The notes under the pieces were generated by a model. That model was not told where the DNA came from and did no database searches. It saw only the letters and a program-made list of their open reading frames with translations. Shown piece by piece: positions 35,054 through 47,422 of a stretch of 64,000 nucleotides of DNA. The translations under genes and the position numbers were made by a program. This DNA comes from Thamnidium elegans (taxonomy: Eukaryota; Mucoromycota; Mucoromycetes; Mucorales; Mucoraceae): the NCBI GenBank assembly GCA_025201345.1, contig JAIXMG010000048.1, positions 1 through 64,000 on the forward strand, written 5' to 3'. How positions within the stretch are numbered: the first letter of the stretch is position 1; each line of letters begins with the position of its first letter.

Positions 35054-38000
35054 ATGGACGAGGTATATGATCTTCTTCAACATACACACTTTATTGTTTT
35101 TCGTAAGTGATCCTCTTACTGCAAAACAATTCCATCTTTTGCTTTTTTTTTAAAAGAGAAGCATTATCGTCATATAGATCTTGGAGTGGATACGACTTAT
35201 TTAGACTATTATTCCACTTCAAACAGAGATGTTCAATACGGAAATTTACATATTACGTAAATATAGAGTACTAAAAAAATATAGGATGACTGAACAATTT
35301 GTAAAAATGTAGTTATGATAGTTGTATCACTTATGATAAACATAAATCGAATGTTCTAAGTTGGGGAGACCAAAGTGTTGACAAGCAAGATACGGTACAA
35401 ATCGATGTATCCAGAGAGATATTATACCAAATCTTTAAGAAGGGCAAAGATAGCTTTGATCAAGATGACCTATTCACGTTAACAGCATCATCAGACTTTA
35501 TTCGCTTATATGTAGAAGAACTAATTGAAGATTTGGAAGGAGAAATTAAAGATAGTGGTGCACTCTACTACGTATTAAATGTACCATCGGAGTGGGAAGA
35601 AGAAATAAGAGAAGTTCTGATTCGACCTATTTTTGTTCAAGCCAATTTAATATCAAAAGATGAGCACCAAGACAGGCTTTTATTTTGCTCCGATATAGAA
35701 TCTATCTATTACTACTTAAGTAACCCTAAAAGTAGTTATTTTACTGAAATGCCACGTAATACGATTTTGGGTCGAATTGTTGCTGAGGAGGAGAATCAAG
35801 TGTCGATCAAGTTGGATTTAATTTTAATTGGAAATCCTTTATTTGATTTTTCCGGTTCCGTAACGCGTCCGAAAATCATGAATTCAAATGCAATGTTTCT
35901 TACTTCCGACGATGTTAAAAATGGTATTAGAGAGTTTATAAAGATCAAATTCTCTTTCGATGCTCAAGAAAGTACTATTCGAAATATTATGAAAGCATTG
36001 GGCAATCCTACTTTTACTGATATGGTTAGTAATGTAACATGGGATTAATAAGACGATATCAACTAAGGGGTTATTATATTAGAAAGAGGAAGAGGAAGCT
36101 TCTTGTTTACTGAAACCTTTCATTACTGACGAAAACATATCCGAATTAGATAAACACCAAGAAGAACTTATAAAATCCATTCGGCCTTTTGATATATGCG
36201 CTGAAATCAGTAAACATTTGCCTAATAACTTGGAGCAACTACTCCCAAACAACCTTGTAAAGGAGCACTCCATTTTGAAATTTACTGATAAATATACTTC
36301 TGAAATCGAATTAGACGAAGGTCTATTACAGTGGTCAAGATTTATGTTTGAGTATAATCGAATATCTCTCGACTCCAGCTATTTCCTACCTAAGATCATT
36401 TTGAATAAATATATTGACAGTCAAGATATCATGCATGGGACTTCTCGATATTCGATTAACGCAATTCAGAATTCTAACATATACGGTAAACCGCGTATAC
36501 TATCAACAGAACATTCGGCGATCTCGTCTTCAATATTCCTAAACTCGAAACCAGATGCCATTATGAATATAGGTACACCATCATTATATGCTTTATTATT
36601 TCAGTAGTAATACTTTTTACAATTAGATGTTCTGCTCGAGTCTACAGTGTTATCGTTCTCACTTTTAGACGAAAATGGTCTAGTAAAAGAAATATGGGAT
36701 TACGACTACTTTGTACCTGACATAAGGTAAGATATGAGTAAAACATTATGTAGATATCTATACTAATACAGCATTAGTTTACATTCTCTGGGATCGTTCT
36801 TTACTTTTTCAGAAGTAATAACATTAAATGTCAAAAATTTGTAAGTTTATTCATATATATATAATGTATTTACTGCTAGTTAAAAAATCAATGACTTTTT
36901 TAGATTTACCACGTTTGTTGAAGAATACTTAATGGGTGAATCAAATATTTCTTCTATTGTATTAAATAAGGATATGCTGATTGAAATAGAAAATATACTA
37001 AGCGTAGAGAGCCATAATAAAGATATAATGGTATCGATACAACAACAAGTATACATCAAAGCATTCGTATTGATTTATATGATTTACATAAATGTAATTG
37101 TATCACGAAAGACGCTGAAAATTACAGGAGGTAACGACAATATAAAAACTGGATATGCTATTACTGTTGAAAAAATGTTACTTGAGAAGTTACTTATCAC
37201 TGAGGACGAATTAAGAGATATGATATATGCAAGCAATCTGGTACAAGAAAATGACAGTTATAAAAAACTCAGAATTACTACACAAGGAGAAGGACTCTTA
37301 CCTGTAATTCAACAGTCGTTCAAACTATCGTTTCCACTCAAGTCTTTCTTTGTGGTAGCTCAACTACATAAAGACTATGTACAGCTAACGCTAAACCAAG
37401 TGGTAACTGAATCTGGTTCAGATCACAAAGATCAGGAAACAATTATTATCCAAGAAGAAATAATCCATATTCCCAATATATATGACTCATTGTGCTTCAA
37501 CATGTGGAACAACATTACAGAAAATAGCAGTCTAATTCAACTATGTGACACACATAAAGGACATAACGACAACGAATTACTAGATATATTCTCTTTAGAA
37601 AATCAAGCAGAATTTACGAATAATCTTAAGGAGTACATATCTAAAGATGTAAGTAACCTAAAATAGTGTCAGTGATTATCATTCTTTTTATCTAAAATTT
37701 TAATTTATATTTTGTATAGATCCTTAACAAGAATTTAACCACACAAAAAGCTGACAAAACCACTGTATATCTAAGCAATTCATGTAACTGCAGAGTTTGT
37801 TTAACGGTAAACGATATTACAGAGATTTCTTTTCGACCAGTTCTACAAGATATCATCTCTCTTGTATTTACCTCCTTGATAAATAAGCAACTCTTTGGAA
37901 ACTATAGACATATCCAATATGTGTTTCACCTCATATGCTTCAATTATAATCCACAGTTCCAATATATCCTTATAAAAATACTAGATGACGAAACCGACTA

Positions 38001-38663
38001 TTTTATGTATGAGCAAAGAATTAACGTAGATCATTACACTATTCCAAAATTACCAAATCAGCTGTTGCAGCCTATTCTTCAGCAAGAACCATGTTCATAT
38101 AAAGGATTTCAAGTGGGTGTTTTACGTCAAGTTTATAGTGAAAACTTCGGTTTCGGTTTTAGTAAACCTTCGGATGGTTCTCTCGCTGTACTTAAAATCA
38201 ACCGAGAGGATACGAACACCATTTTAATCGATGACGAAAAAGTATTTCCGTTGTTCAAGAAGGGAGACAAAATAAATGAAAGTCAATTAAATCGAGTGTT
38301 TTATTTTAATGGGAATCGAGAAGAGAACATCGCTATTATTCGTCTATGTAGGTAATCATATAAAAAATATTGCTTTTTTAACTTACATACACTTCAATAG
38401 TTTTCTTTAAACTTAAGCCAGTTGCTAGTTTAAGGTCCGATGAACTTATTGGTTTAGAGCATACAACTGAAAAATTCGGAGTGAATTTATATTTAGATAA
38501 TATAAATATGCTGAAGAACAATCAAGATATACCTTATATGATCTCTATAGTTTATCACGGTTATTCTTCCTCCCTTTATTTTGAAATTAAAGCGGTTGGA
38601 GACAAGACTTATACACATTATAAAACAATACTTGCGGAACCTATGACATTAAGTAGATTTTAA
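35054..38663 (+). CDS. Hsp70/HSPA12-like array protein, copy D (intact)
   Basis: Exons at 35054-35102, 35157-35256, 35313-36033, 36083-36572, 36627-36726, 36772-36840, 36904-37648, 37720-38347 and 38401-38663: 3165 bases, 1054 aa, with every junction in phase. Residues 22-30 (HIDLGVDTT) are a phosphate-1-like loop. VPSEW (140-144) and the helix after it match the Hsp70 lobe-I pattern. Residues 592-635 repeat that pattern (TGYAITVEKM, then SNLVQENDSYKKL), and 660-673 (VVAQLHKDYVQLTL) sits where the second phosphate loop is expected but lacks its glycines. HLICFNYNPQF (828-838) replaces the VGGFGxS adenosine motif of HSPA12 proteins. VFPLFKKGDKINESQLNRVF (933-952) fits the HSPA12 C-terminal region. 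The protein is thus two degenerate actin-fold halves with no clear ATP site. No signal peptide or obvious membrane anchor. The function is unknown. Confidence 0.8.
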
Positions 38664-39899
38664 AAAAAAATATTACCATTGTGTTCATGGTGTACCCACT
38701 ATACTTTACACTTTAATAAAAAAAAACTACAGCTTGTAAACGCGTATAGAAACTGTAATTAAGAGCGTTTATATTCGTATATAAAGCATTATGCAGTTGG
38801 CAATTCCACAAATCTGAGATCGAATAGAACGAAAGCATTTATAAAACGACGCTACTAATATTTATTTCTTTTCCTCACTCAAGCCATAGTGCTTTTTACG
38901 TCCCATTTTATTTGTAATAGAGGTGCATGTACTACTGCTTATATATATATATATCTAAAGAGTGTTATATGCGTATGTGTACTTGTTTTTCACACCCTTT
39001 TTATATTTCTTGACTGATCTTAGAGGGATATGTATTATATTGCTACAATTACCGCTTATGCTACTTATCAGTATGAGTTTGTTTTATTTACCAGTATTTG
39101 AAATAAAAGTAAAAAACGCGAAGGGAAGAAGTTATATTGTCTCGAGTAGATCTTATAACTACGTCATTTACTTGAGACTCTTTAAAGTCACTTTGATTTC
39201 GGGTTCCTAACTAAATAAACTATACACTTAATGTCCCGTCGATGTTTGATACAACATAAATGACACTGGTTTATCGAGTCCCGAAATAATATACCTAAAA
39301 GAGAGAGATATTTACCTCAAATAACCAGATACAATTGGATGGTGAATGGGGGTTTGTTCATCCCCTTTTTCATCGAGCGAAGGATTTATAGTCTGCTCTT
39401 GTTGTAACCAAAATTCGTAGGCGGGCCCTTCTGTGACGTGTCACATGGACCAGAGACGAACACTTTTTGTCCCATTCTAACACAAATTTATTTTGCAATC
39501 TATAAAAGGAATTAAAGTTTTCCTTTTGTCTATAATAGCAGTAAAATGTTGTGTTCATTACAGAAAAGAATTGCTTGTTTTCATTTCCGTCTGAGATCGA
39601 ATATGGTTCATGCACAATCACAAAGAGTATGCTTATCTTGATGGAGCAAGAAATTATTTTACAGTAACGCACGATTATTATATCGTAAAAAAATGTCTCA
39701 GAGCTATTCAATGTCTGAATAACTTCTGCTTTCTTTATAAGTTTTAGTTTAACTAAGATCATCCATGGCTCGAAGCCAAAATTATATTTCGTATATGCAG
39801 GTTTTACGAAAATTAAATTTATATATATATACTTTGATATTCCTTTTGTTGTTGATATATACACAATGTCAAGTCAGCATAGAACTCAGCTAAAAACAT
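38664..39899. other. 3' flank of gene D and 5' part of the module
   Basis: AATAAA-type signal near 38714, then AT-rich DNA homologous to the flanks of B, C and F. The frames at 38962-39210 (plus) and 39370-39864 (minus) lack support from the other copies. Confidence 0.5.
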
Positions 39900-40827
39900 A
39901 TGATGGAACACAAACTAGTTTGCTTCCTCAAAAAAGGGTATTTCCTGCGGAATAAACAGAAGGTTCGAATACATAAACTACAGAAAAGGGATTAAACCAT
40001 ACAATGTCTCCAATAAAGATAAACTGCTTAATTTTAACCTATCTATGAGAGAACACTCGCATAAAAACATACAAAAGCTTTTGAAAAATGAAAACAGACT
40101 AAATGAATATAGAATGAAATCACTATCTTCCACAAGACAGCCTATCGGTATCATTACAAAGGCGGTGGATATGGCTGGATGAAAGCCCAACGAAATAAAA
40201 GTGTACTAAGAAAATCATGGTACCAAAAGGAACCATATTTTATGGCTAGAATATGTTCAGGAAAATTTCGACGAGATACTCCAACAACAATGCGCTCCCG
40301 CTCTAGAGCGACCTGTAGCTTCTGTAGCTACATCTTATCAAAGACCAGTCAGATACAAAGCCGTACCAAGTACTTCTCTTCCCCTTTTGCCTACTGAAAA
40401 TGTTCAAGAAACTGAGGAACCTCTCGAAACCACACAAAAACTTGAATAACATACTTGCACTGTAGTTTTAAATAGTACCATTAGACAAGATTTGCCTCAA
40501 GATGATAAATATACCTTCATACAAAAGTTTAATCAGGCAATGTCCAATGTATCGAACTTTACAAGCGACTTTCAATTTTCGATTTATTCTTTGATGATGA
40601 ATTTTAGAAATCATACCATCAATAGAAATATTTTAAACCAAGCAATAGAATTTAATTAACAAGAAGGTTTCGAAACAAGTTCAATATTTCCAGAAGGTTC
40701 CCAGCCAACGGCCAATATATGATTTTCCGCACCTTCACATTCCGAAGAGGTAATGGTTTCGGATGTTCTGCGGAGAGAGTCGAGCAGTATTTTTTCAAAG
40801 AAACATTTAAACTCTATATTCAGCTCT

Positions 40828-40860
<33 letters not shown>

Positions 40861-42290
40861 GTTACGTGGAACAAGACAAGAAACAAAAACTGCACACCCA
40901 CTTCAAATATAATTGAATAATTATATTCCGGAGTCTAATAAACTGCTATTTTCTGATGTGAACGCAATTACTCCTCCGTTACTGTCAATATCACTTTCTC
41001 AGTATATTACAAACTTTGAAAATATGTGGAAAAAGGGACTATATTCTACAAAACTTTAAACAAGCTACTACAATATTAAAAAAAAAGATTATCAGATGCT
41101 CGTTATCGTCAGCTCACCCGTCGATTGGCAATACAATATAGTAAATTGCAACACACCATTCCAACTGAAGCTATTACTAACCGCCGTGCAATTGATAAAA
41201 AGTCATTTACAGTAATGGCTCTATTTAAGGGTGTTCGATTTAAGGGTAGGTTCTATTTAAGGGTGAATTTTTCCAGGGCATTTTCTTCCGTCCCCCGCTT
41301 TAACACCGCTATTATCGCTAATAATCGATTTAAGGGTGGATTTCCTGAGAATTTCGGCCACCCTTAAATAGAGCCGCTACTGTATATACTAGGCGGAACG
41401 TATACAGTTACAAAATAATCCTGAAGAAATTGATCGTAACTTTTCGTTCTCTGGCACCGATAACGGAATAGCAAAAATGACAGAAACTGTTCCTTTAAAT
41501 CTTGAAAGGCTTAACTATCACTTAAGATTGCACAACATGTATAGTCCTCTAGCTGACACTCAAGAACCTACTGATAATGTTTAAGAGCTTCCGTTTATAC
41601 CTTTGCCTAAGCCTCTTACTATGAATGCAGACGATATCGATTTAAGTGATGGTCATTGGCGGCTAAGAAGAAAACTGGGAAAAGAGAAGAGGACAACAGA
41701 TGTAGGGCAGTTTGTCACACAAATGGAAATAAACCTCGCAGAAAATAGCTTCTCAAAAGCTATCACAATACAAGAAACAAAGCGAGCATATAAAGAGCAA
41801 ATAGTTAGCCGAGAACAGCTTCGCGAGTTTTATGAATTCAGAAAAAGAGCTTCAGCAAAAAGAAAAGTCGAAATTTGGACTACAAATTTCGAAACCATTT
41901 ATGTACCCAAGAAAGAAAGGAGATGAAAGAGGATAAGAAACATATGGTTATGTTTATTGGATATCGTCGGTATGGTGGGACTTGGTAACAAAAAATTCAC
42001 GGCCAATCCAATACAACATGCATTGCAAATGAAAACAAAGCGTCCCAAACTTGCGTCTATTACCTTTGTTCTTTATGTCATACCAACCAAAAAGTCATGG
42101 TGAAGGGGAAAATGCTTCAGAAAAGTATAAATGGTGCATTTATTTGTTATAATCAAGCCTGTGTTTCTGTACGCAGTAATCGAAATGTACAAACTAGAGA
42201 CAGCGTTTCGGCTATGGCCATCGGTTTATTCGGTCTGTTATACTATTATTCAACCAAACGTTTCCTCAATCCGCAATAATGCTCAGTCAA
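39900..42290 (+). pseudogene. Decayed TnpB/Fanzor-like module protein, D-E copy
   Basis: The same protein as in the B-C module, more damaged. The front part (39960-40660) has stops, the middle part is largely deleted (about 41075-41110 jumps ahead), and a MITE sits at 41210-41382. The back part reads at 41603-41926 (GGHWRLRRKLGKEKRTTDVG, SREQLREFYEFRKRASAKRK) and at 41930-42250. The last piece has QTCVYYLCSLC, SINGAFICYNQAC and TRDSVSAMAIG, the best-preserved zinc-ribbon/RuvC-III-like tail of the window. A piece of the GDRGTGAGST segment is missing here. Confidence 0.5.
41210..41382. mobile_element. Mariner-type MITE with TA target duplication
   Basis: 173 bp with inverted ends CAGTAATGGCTCTATTTAAG and CAGTAGCGGCTCTATTTAAG, followed by GGGTG, flanked by TA on both sides (41208-41209, 41383-41384). 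ATTTAAGGGT recurs three more times inside. The F-G module has the empty site (near 61064-61072). The open frame 41125-41367 crosses it and is accidental. Confidence 0.85.
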
Positions 42291-42299
42291 TTCAATACT

Positions 42300-43209
42300 A
42301 ATTTTAGAGATAAAACCTACTCTTTTCTTACAAGAAGCAGGTTTAGGGCTAGAGGCGATACTTCATAACTGAACTTGTAAGTTGCAAAATTTTATACTTT
42401 TATATATATTTACGTATATACGAACTTCTCATATCTTTACTCTGTGTGGTTATTTAACATGTATTTCTATTGAGCCTTAGCAACATCGACTGGTAATAAC
42501 TATTCTTAGAAACAGAGAAAAAAAAAGTGGGATGGTCAAATAAGGAATATTGAAAATAATGTATACTGGGATAGTGGGATCGTTTGAAGTGGCAGCTTAA
42601 CTTCTCTTAACAAAAGAAAAGAAAAAAAAAAGATCTTTTCTATTACTATGACTTCGGCCCCTCATTTAGCGAAAAAAAAGATATCAAACCAGGTCAAGAC
42701 ATGTCTTTTGCGATTTCAATATCTTCAAATTAGTTGGTGGAGAAAAGGAAAAGACTTGGTTACACTTGCAGAACCAATGACTTTATCTCGCTTTTAAAAC
42801 AAGAGAAAATAAAATACAGACGAAATTATAGCTTTGATATTAAAGATAATGCTATTAAGCACGGTAGTGATATACATGAACCAAAGAAGTCTGAGATTAA
42901 ATATAGTTTATGCATCGAAAAGGTGGTATAGCTATTTTTTTTTGTTTTTGTTTATTCGGCCTCCAATTTCAGTATTACCACTGTATGAAAACACTTTTAT
43001 AGCATGCTGTTTTTACTTATGATATGTATAGACAGTTGTAATAATGTATGATACGGATGAATTAAAATACTAATTTTATTATACGTAACAAGTGGCACTT
43101 TTTGTTTATTTCTTATTGACCAAAACGAAAAAAGCTTAAACTTTACGTTGCCAGTTTTAAAACAAATAAACTTTGCATTTCATATCCCGTCGATATTGAT
43201 GTAACATAC
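42300..43209. other. 5' flank of gene E
   Basis: Almost identical to 52210-53077 before gene F. It holds the terminal-exon relic (42680-42797) and a conserved open stretch 42810-42928 (SFDIKDNAIKHGSDIHEPKK) that is also kept before F. That stretch could be a second exon-like relic but has no recognisable motif. A 42.39-42.51 kb segment is distantly similar to the middle of the solo LTR. Confidence 0.55.
42680..42797 (+). pseudogene. Relic of a terminal exon of the Hsp70-like family (before gene E)
   Basis: Frame pieces DIKPGQDMSFAISIFKLVGG and, after a one-base frame change, DLVTLAEPMTLSRF plus stop. The last ten residues equal the C-terminus of copy D. It lies about 500 bases before the start of gene E, in the same orientation. 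Confidence 0.65.
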
Positions 43210-43246
43210 TCGGAACGAGTTTATGGGTTACGAAATAACCTCTTTT
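43209..43246 (+). promoter_or_regulatory. Upstream block of gene E lacking the TATA core
   Basis: CTCGGAACGAG is kept, but GGGTCCCG is changed to GGGTTACG, and 13 bases including TATATATTTA are missing between AAATAAC and CTCTTTTTCTTC. All other copies keep that core. Confidence 0.6.
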
Positions 43247-43291
43247 TCTTCGTTTTACACCTTTTCCTTTTTCTTTAACAAAAATATTAGT

Positions 43292-46200
43292 ATGGACGAG
43301 GTATATGATTTTCTCCAACATACTCACTTTGTTGTTTTTCGTAAGTGAACCTCTTACTGCAAAACAATTCCATCTTTTGTTTTTTTTAAGAAGAAAAGCT
43401 CCATCGTCATATAGGTCTTGGAACGAATACGACTCATATATACTACTATTCCACTTCAAAAAGAGATGCCCCATACATACTTCCAAATATGAGGTAAGTA
43501 AAGAGCACTAAAAAATATACGATGACTTTGAACAGTTTGTAAAAAATGTAGAGAAGCTAGTTATATCACTTATGATAAACATAAATCGAATGTTTTAAGT
43601 TGGGGAAACCAAAGGGTTGACGATAGCGGACAAGATACAGTACCAATCGATGTGTCCAGAGAGAAATTATACCAACTCTTTAAGAAGAGAAAAGATAGCT
43701 GGGATCAAGATGACTTATTCAGGTTAACAGCCGTATCAGACTTTATTCGCTTATCAATAGAAAAAGTAATTAAATATTCGAAAGGAGAAATTAAAGATTG
43801 TGGTACACTCCACTACGTATTACTTGTACCGTCAGAATGGGAAGAAGAAATAAGAGAAGTTCTGATTCGACCTATTTTTGTTCAAGCCAATTTAATATCA
43901 AAAGATGATCACCAAGACAGGCTTTTATTTTGCTCCGATATAGAATCTGCCTATTACTATTTTAGTGGTAATTTTACTGAAATGACACGTAATACGATTA
44001 TGGGTAGAATTGTTGCTGTGAAGGAGAATCAAGTGTCGATCAAATTGGATTTAATCTCAATTGGAAATCCTCTATTTGATTTTTCCGGTTCCGTAAAGCG
44101 TCCGAAAATCATGAATTCAAATGAAATGTCTCTTACTTCCGACGATGTTAAAAATGGTATTAGAGAGTTTATAAAGATCAAATTCTCTTTCGATGCTCAA
44201 GAAGACACTATTCTAAATATTATGAAAGAATTGGGCAATCGTACTTTTACTGATATGGTTAGTAATGTAACATGGTATTAATCAGACGATATCAACTAAC
44301 GGGTTATTATAATAGAAAGACGAAGAGGAAGCTTCTTATTTGATGAAACCTTTCATTACTGACGAAAACATATCCGAATTAGATAAACACCAAGAAGAAC
44401 TTATTAGATCCATTCGGCCTTTTGATATATGTGTTGAAATCAGTAAACATTTGCCTAATAACTTGGAGCAACTACTTCCAAACAACCTTGTAAAGGAGTA
44501 CTCGATTGTAAAATTCACTGATGAATATACTTTTGAAATTAAATTAAACGAAGGCCTATTACAGTGGTCAATATTTACGTTTGAGTATAATCGAATATCT
44601 TTCGCCTCCAATTATATCGTACCTAAAAGCCTTTCGGATAAATATATTTACAGTAGCGATATATTGCGTGGGACTTTTCGGTACTCGATTAACGCAATTC
44701 AGAGTTCTAGCATATACGGTAAACCACGTATATTATCAACAGAGCACTCGGCGATCTCGCCTTCAATATTCCTAAACTCAAAACCTGATGCCATTATGAA
44801 TATAGGTACATCATCATTATATGCTTTATTATTTCAGTAGTAATACTTTTTACAATTAGATATTTTGCTCGAGTCTACAGTGTTATCGTTCTCACTTTTA
44901 GATGAAAATGGTTTAATAAAAGAAATCTGGAACCATGACTATTTTGTACCTGACATCGGGTAAGATATGAATAAAACATTATGTAGGTATCTATACTAAT
45001 ACAGCATTAGTTTGCGCTCTCTGGGCTCGTTCTTTACTTTTTCAGAAGTAGTAATATTAAATGTCAACAATTCGTAAGTTTATTCATGTAGATATATATA
45101 ATGTATTTACTACTAATTAAAAAATTAATGGCTTATTTAGATTTATCACGTTTGTTGAAGAATACTTAATGGGTGAATCAAGTGTTTCTTCTGCTGTATT
45201 AAATAAGAACATGCTGATTGAAATAGAAAATATACTAAGCATAGAGAGTCATAATAAAGATATAATGATAACGATACAACAGCAAATATACATTGAAGCA
45301 TTTGTATTTATTTATATGATATATATAAATGTAATTATATCAAGAAAGACGCTGAAAATTACAGGAGATAACGACAATATAAAAACTGGATATGCTATTA
45401 CTGTTGAAAAAATGTTATTTCAGAAGTTACGTGTCACTGAGGACGAGTTAAGAGATATAATTTATGCAGGCAATCTGATACAAGAAGACGACAGTTATAA
45501 AAAACTCAGAATTACTACACAAGGAGAAGGACTCTTACCTGTAATTCAACAGTCGTTGAAACTACAGTTTCCACTCAAGTCGTTCTTTGTGGTAGCTCAA
45601 CTGCATAAAGACTATGTACAGCTAACGCTAAATCAAGTAGTAACTGAATCTGGTTTGGATCACGAAGACCAGGAAACAATTGTTATCCAAGAAGAAATAA
45701 TACATATTCCCAATATATATGACGCATTGTGTTTCAACATGTGGAGCAATATTACAGAAGATAGCAGCCTAATTCAATTATGTGACACACATAAAGGATA
45801 TAACGACAGCGAATTACTAGATATATTCTCTTTAGAAAATCAAGCAGAATTTACGAATAATCTTAAGGAATACATATCTAAAGAGGTAAGTAATCTAAAA
45901 TAGTGTCAGTGATTATCATTCCGTTTATATAAAATTTTAATTTATACTTTTTATAGATTCTTAACAAGAATTTAACCACACAAAAAGCAGACAAAACTAC
46001 TGTATATCTAAGCAAATTATGTAACTGTAGAGTTTGTTTAACGGTAAATGATATTACAGATATTTCTTTCCGACCAGTTCTACAAGATATCATCTCTCTT
46101 GTATTTACCTCCTTGATAAATAAACAACTCTTTGGAAACTATAGAAATATTCAATATGTGTTTCACCTCATATCCTTCAACTATAGTCCACGGTTCCAAC

Positions 46201-46900
46201 ATATCCTTATGAAAATACTAGATGACGAAACCGACTATTTTTTGTATGAACAAAGAATTGATGTAGATCACTATACGATACCAAAATTACTAAACCAGCT
46301 GTTGCAGCCTATTCTTCAGCAAGAACCATGTTCATATAAAGGGTTTCAAGTGGGTATTTTACGCCAAGTTTATAGTGAAAACTTCGGTTTCGGTTTTGAA
46401 AACACTTGGAGTAATCGTCCTGTTGTACTTAAAAGCAACAGAGAAGATAGAAACACCATTTTAATCGATGATGAAAAAGTATTTTCGTTGTTCAAGAAGG
46501 GAGACAAAATAAATGAAAGTCAATTAAATCGAGTACTTTATTTGAATGTGAATCGAGGAAAGGCCAGAGCTATTTTTCGTCTATGTAGGTAATCATATAA
46601 AAAATATTGCTTTTTTAACTTACATACACTTCAATAGTTTTCTTTAAACTTAAGCCAGTTGCTAGTTTAAGATCCGATAAACCTATTGGTTTAGAGCATA
46701 CAACTGAAAAATTCGGAGTGAATTTATCTTTAAATAATATAAATAAGCCGAAGTACAATCAAGATACACCTTATATGATCTCTATAGTTTACCACGGTTA
46801 TTCGTCATCCCTTTATTTTGAAATTAAAGCAGTTGGAGACGAGACTAAAATATGGTGTATAACAATACTTGCTGAACCCATGACATTATGTCGATTTTAA
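43292..46900 (+). CDS. Hsp70/HSPA12-like array protein, copy E (intact coding frame)
   Basis: Exons at 43292-43340, 43394-43493, 43552-44266, 44316-44805, 44860-44959, 45005-45073, 45141-45885, 45957-46584 and 46638-46900: 3159 bases, 1052 aa. The phosphate-1-like loop is HIGLGTNTTH, so the Asp kept in A, D and G is Gly here. Exon 3 is two codons shorter than in D, in the variable loop after CSDIESAYY. Exon 7 ends in GAG before the donor and exon 5 ends GACATCGG before GTAAG, both variants that keep phase. The coding part is under frame constraint, although the upstream TATA core is lost. The 3' flank is cut by the Plavaka-type element 165 bases after the stop. Confidence 0.8.
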
Positions 46901-47198
46901 AAAAAAAGGATTACTACGATGTTCAAGGTGTACCCACGATATTTTACACTTTAATAAAAAAAAATTACAGCTTATAAATGCGTATAGAAGTCATAATTAA
47001 GAACTTTTATATTCGTATATAAAGCAGTATGCAGAGTAACAATATAAAAATGTTGTTGCATGCGCGCTACGGGAAATCGGGATGTTAATTTATGTCAAAA
47101 AATGTCGACATGAAAAAACATATTTTCCATGTTAAAAATTGCGATTTCATGTTGCCATATTTCGACATGAAATAGATGTTGAAAAATGTTGGATTAAA

Positions 47199-47240
47199 AT
47201 AACATAAAATAACATAAAATAACATAAAATAACACGAAAT
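47199..47240. repeat. Tandem ATAACATAAA repeat in the left subterminal zone
   Basis: Three exact copies plus one diverged copy (ATAACACGAA) of a 10-bp unit, inside the left end of the transposon. Subterminal repeats of this kind are usual transposase binding zones in CACTA elements; here that is inference. Confidence 0.75.
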
Positions 47241-47422
47241 GACATTAAAATGTCGACATAAGATTGATGTTGAAAAAATTATATAATGAAATTTTTATTA
47301 ATAATAAGCAAAGAGAAAGAAAAAAAAAAGTACACATGTCTATGTACTTTTACCGCTTTCACACATTCTGATAAGAAAACTGTCAGTCGTCGCTTAATAT
47401 AGTAATATTTATATGAGCCTAC

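Noticed and set aside
41125..41367. 80-codon plus-strand ORF
   Set aside because: It reads across the TA-flanked MITE and both flanks, so it is accidental.
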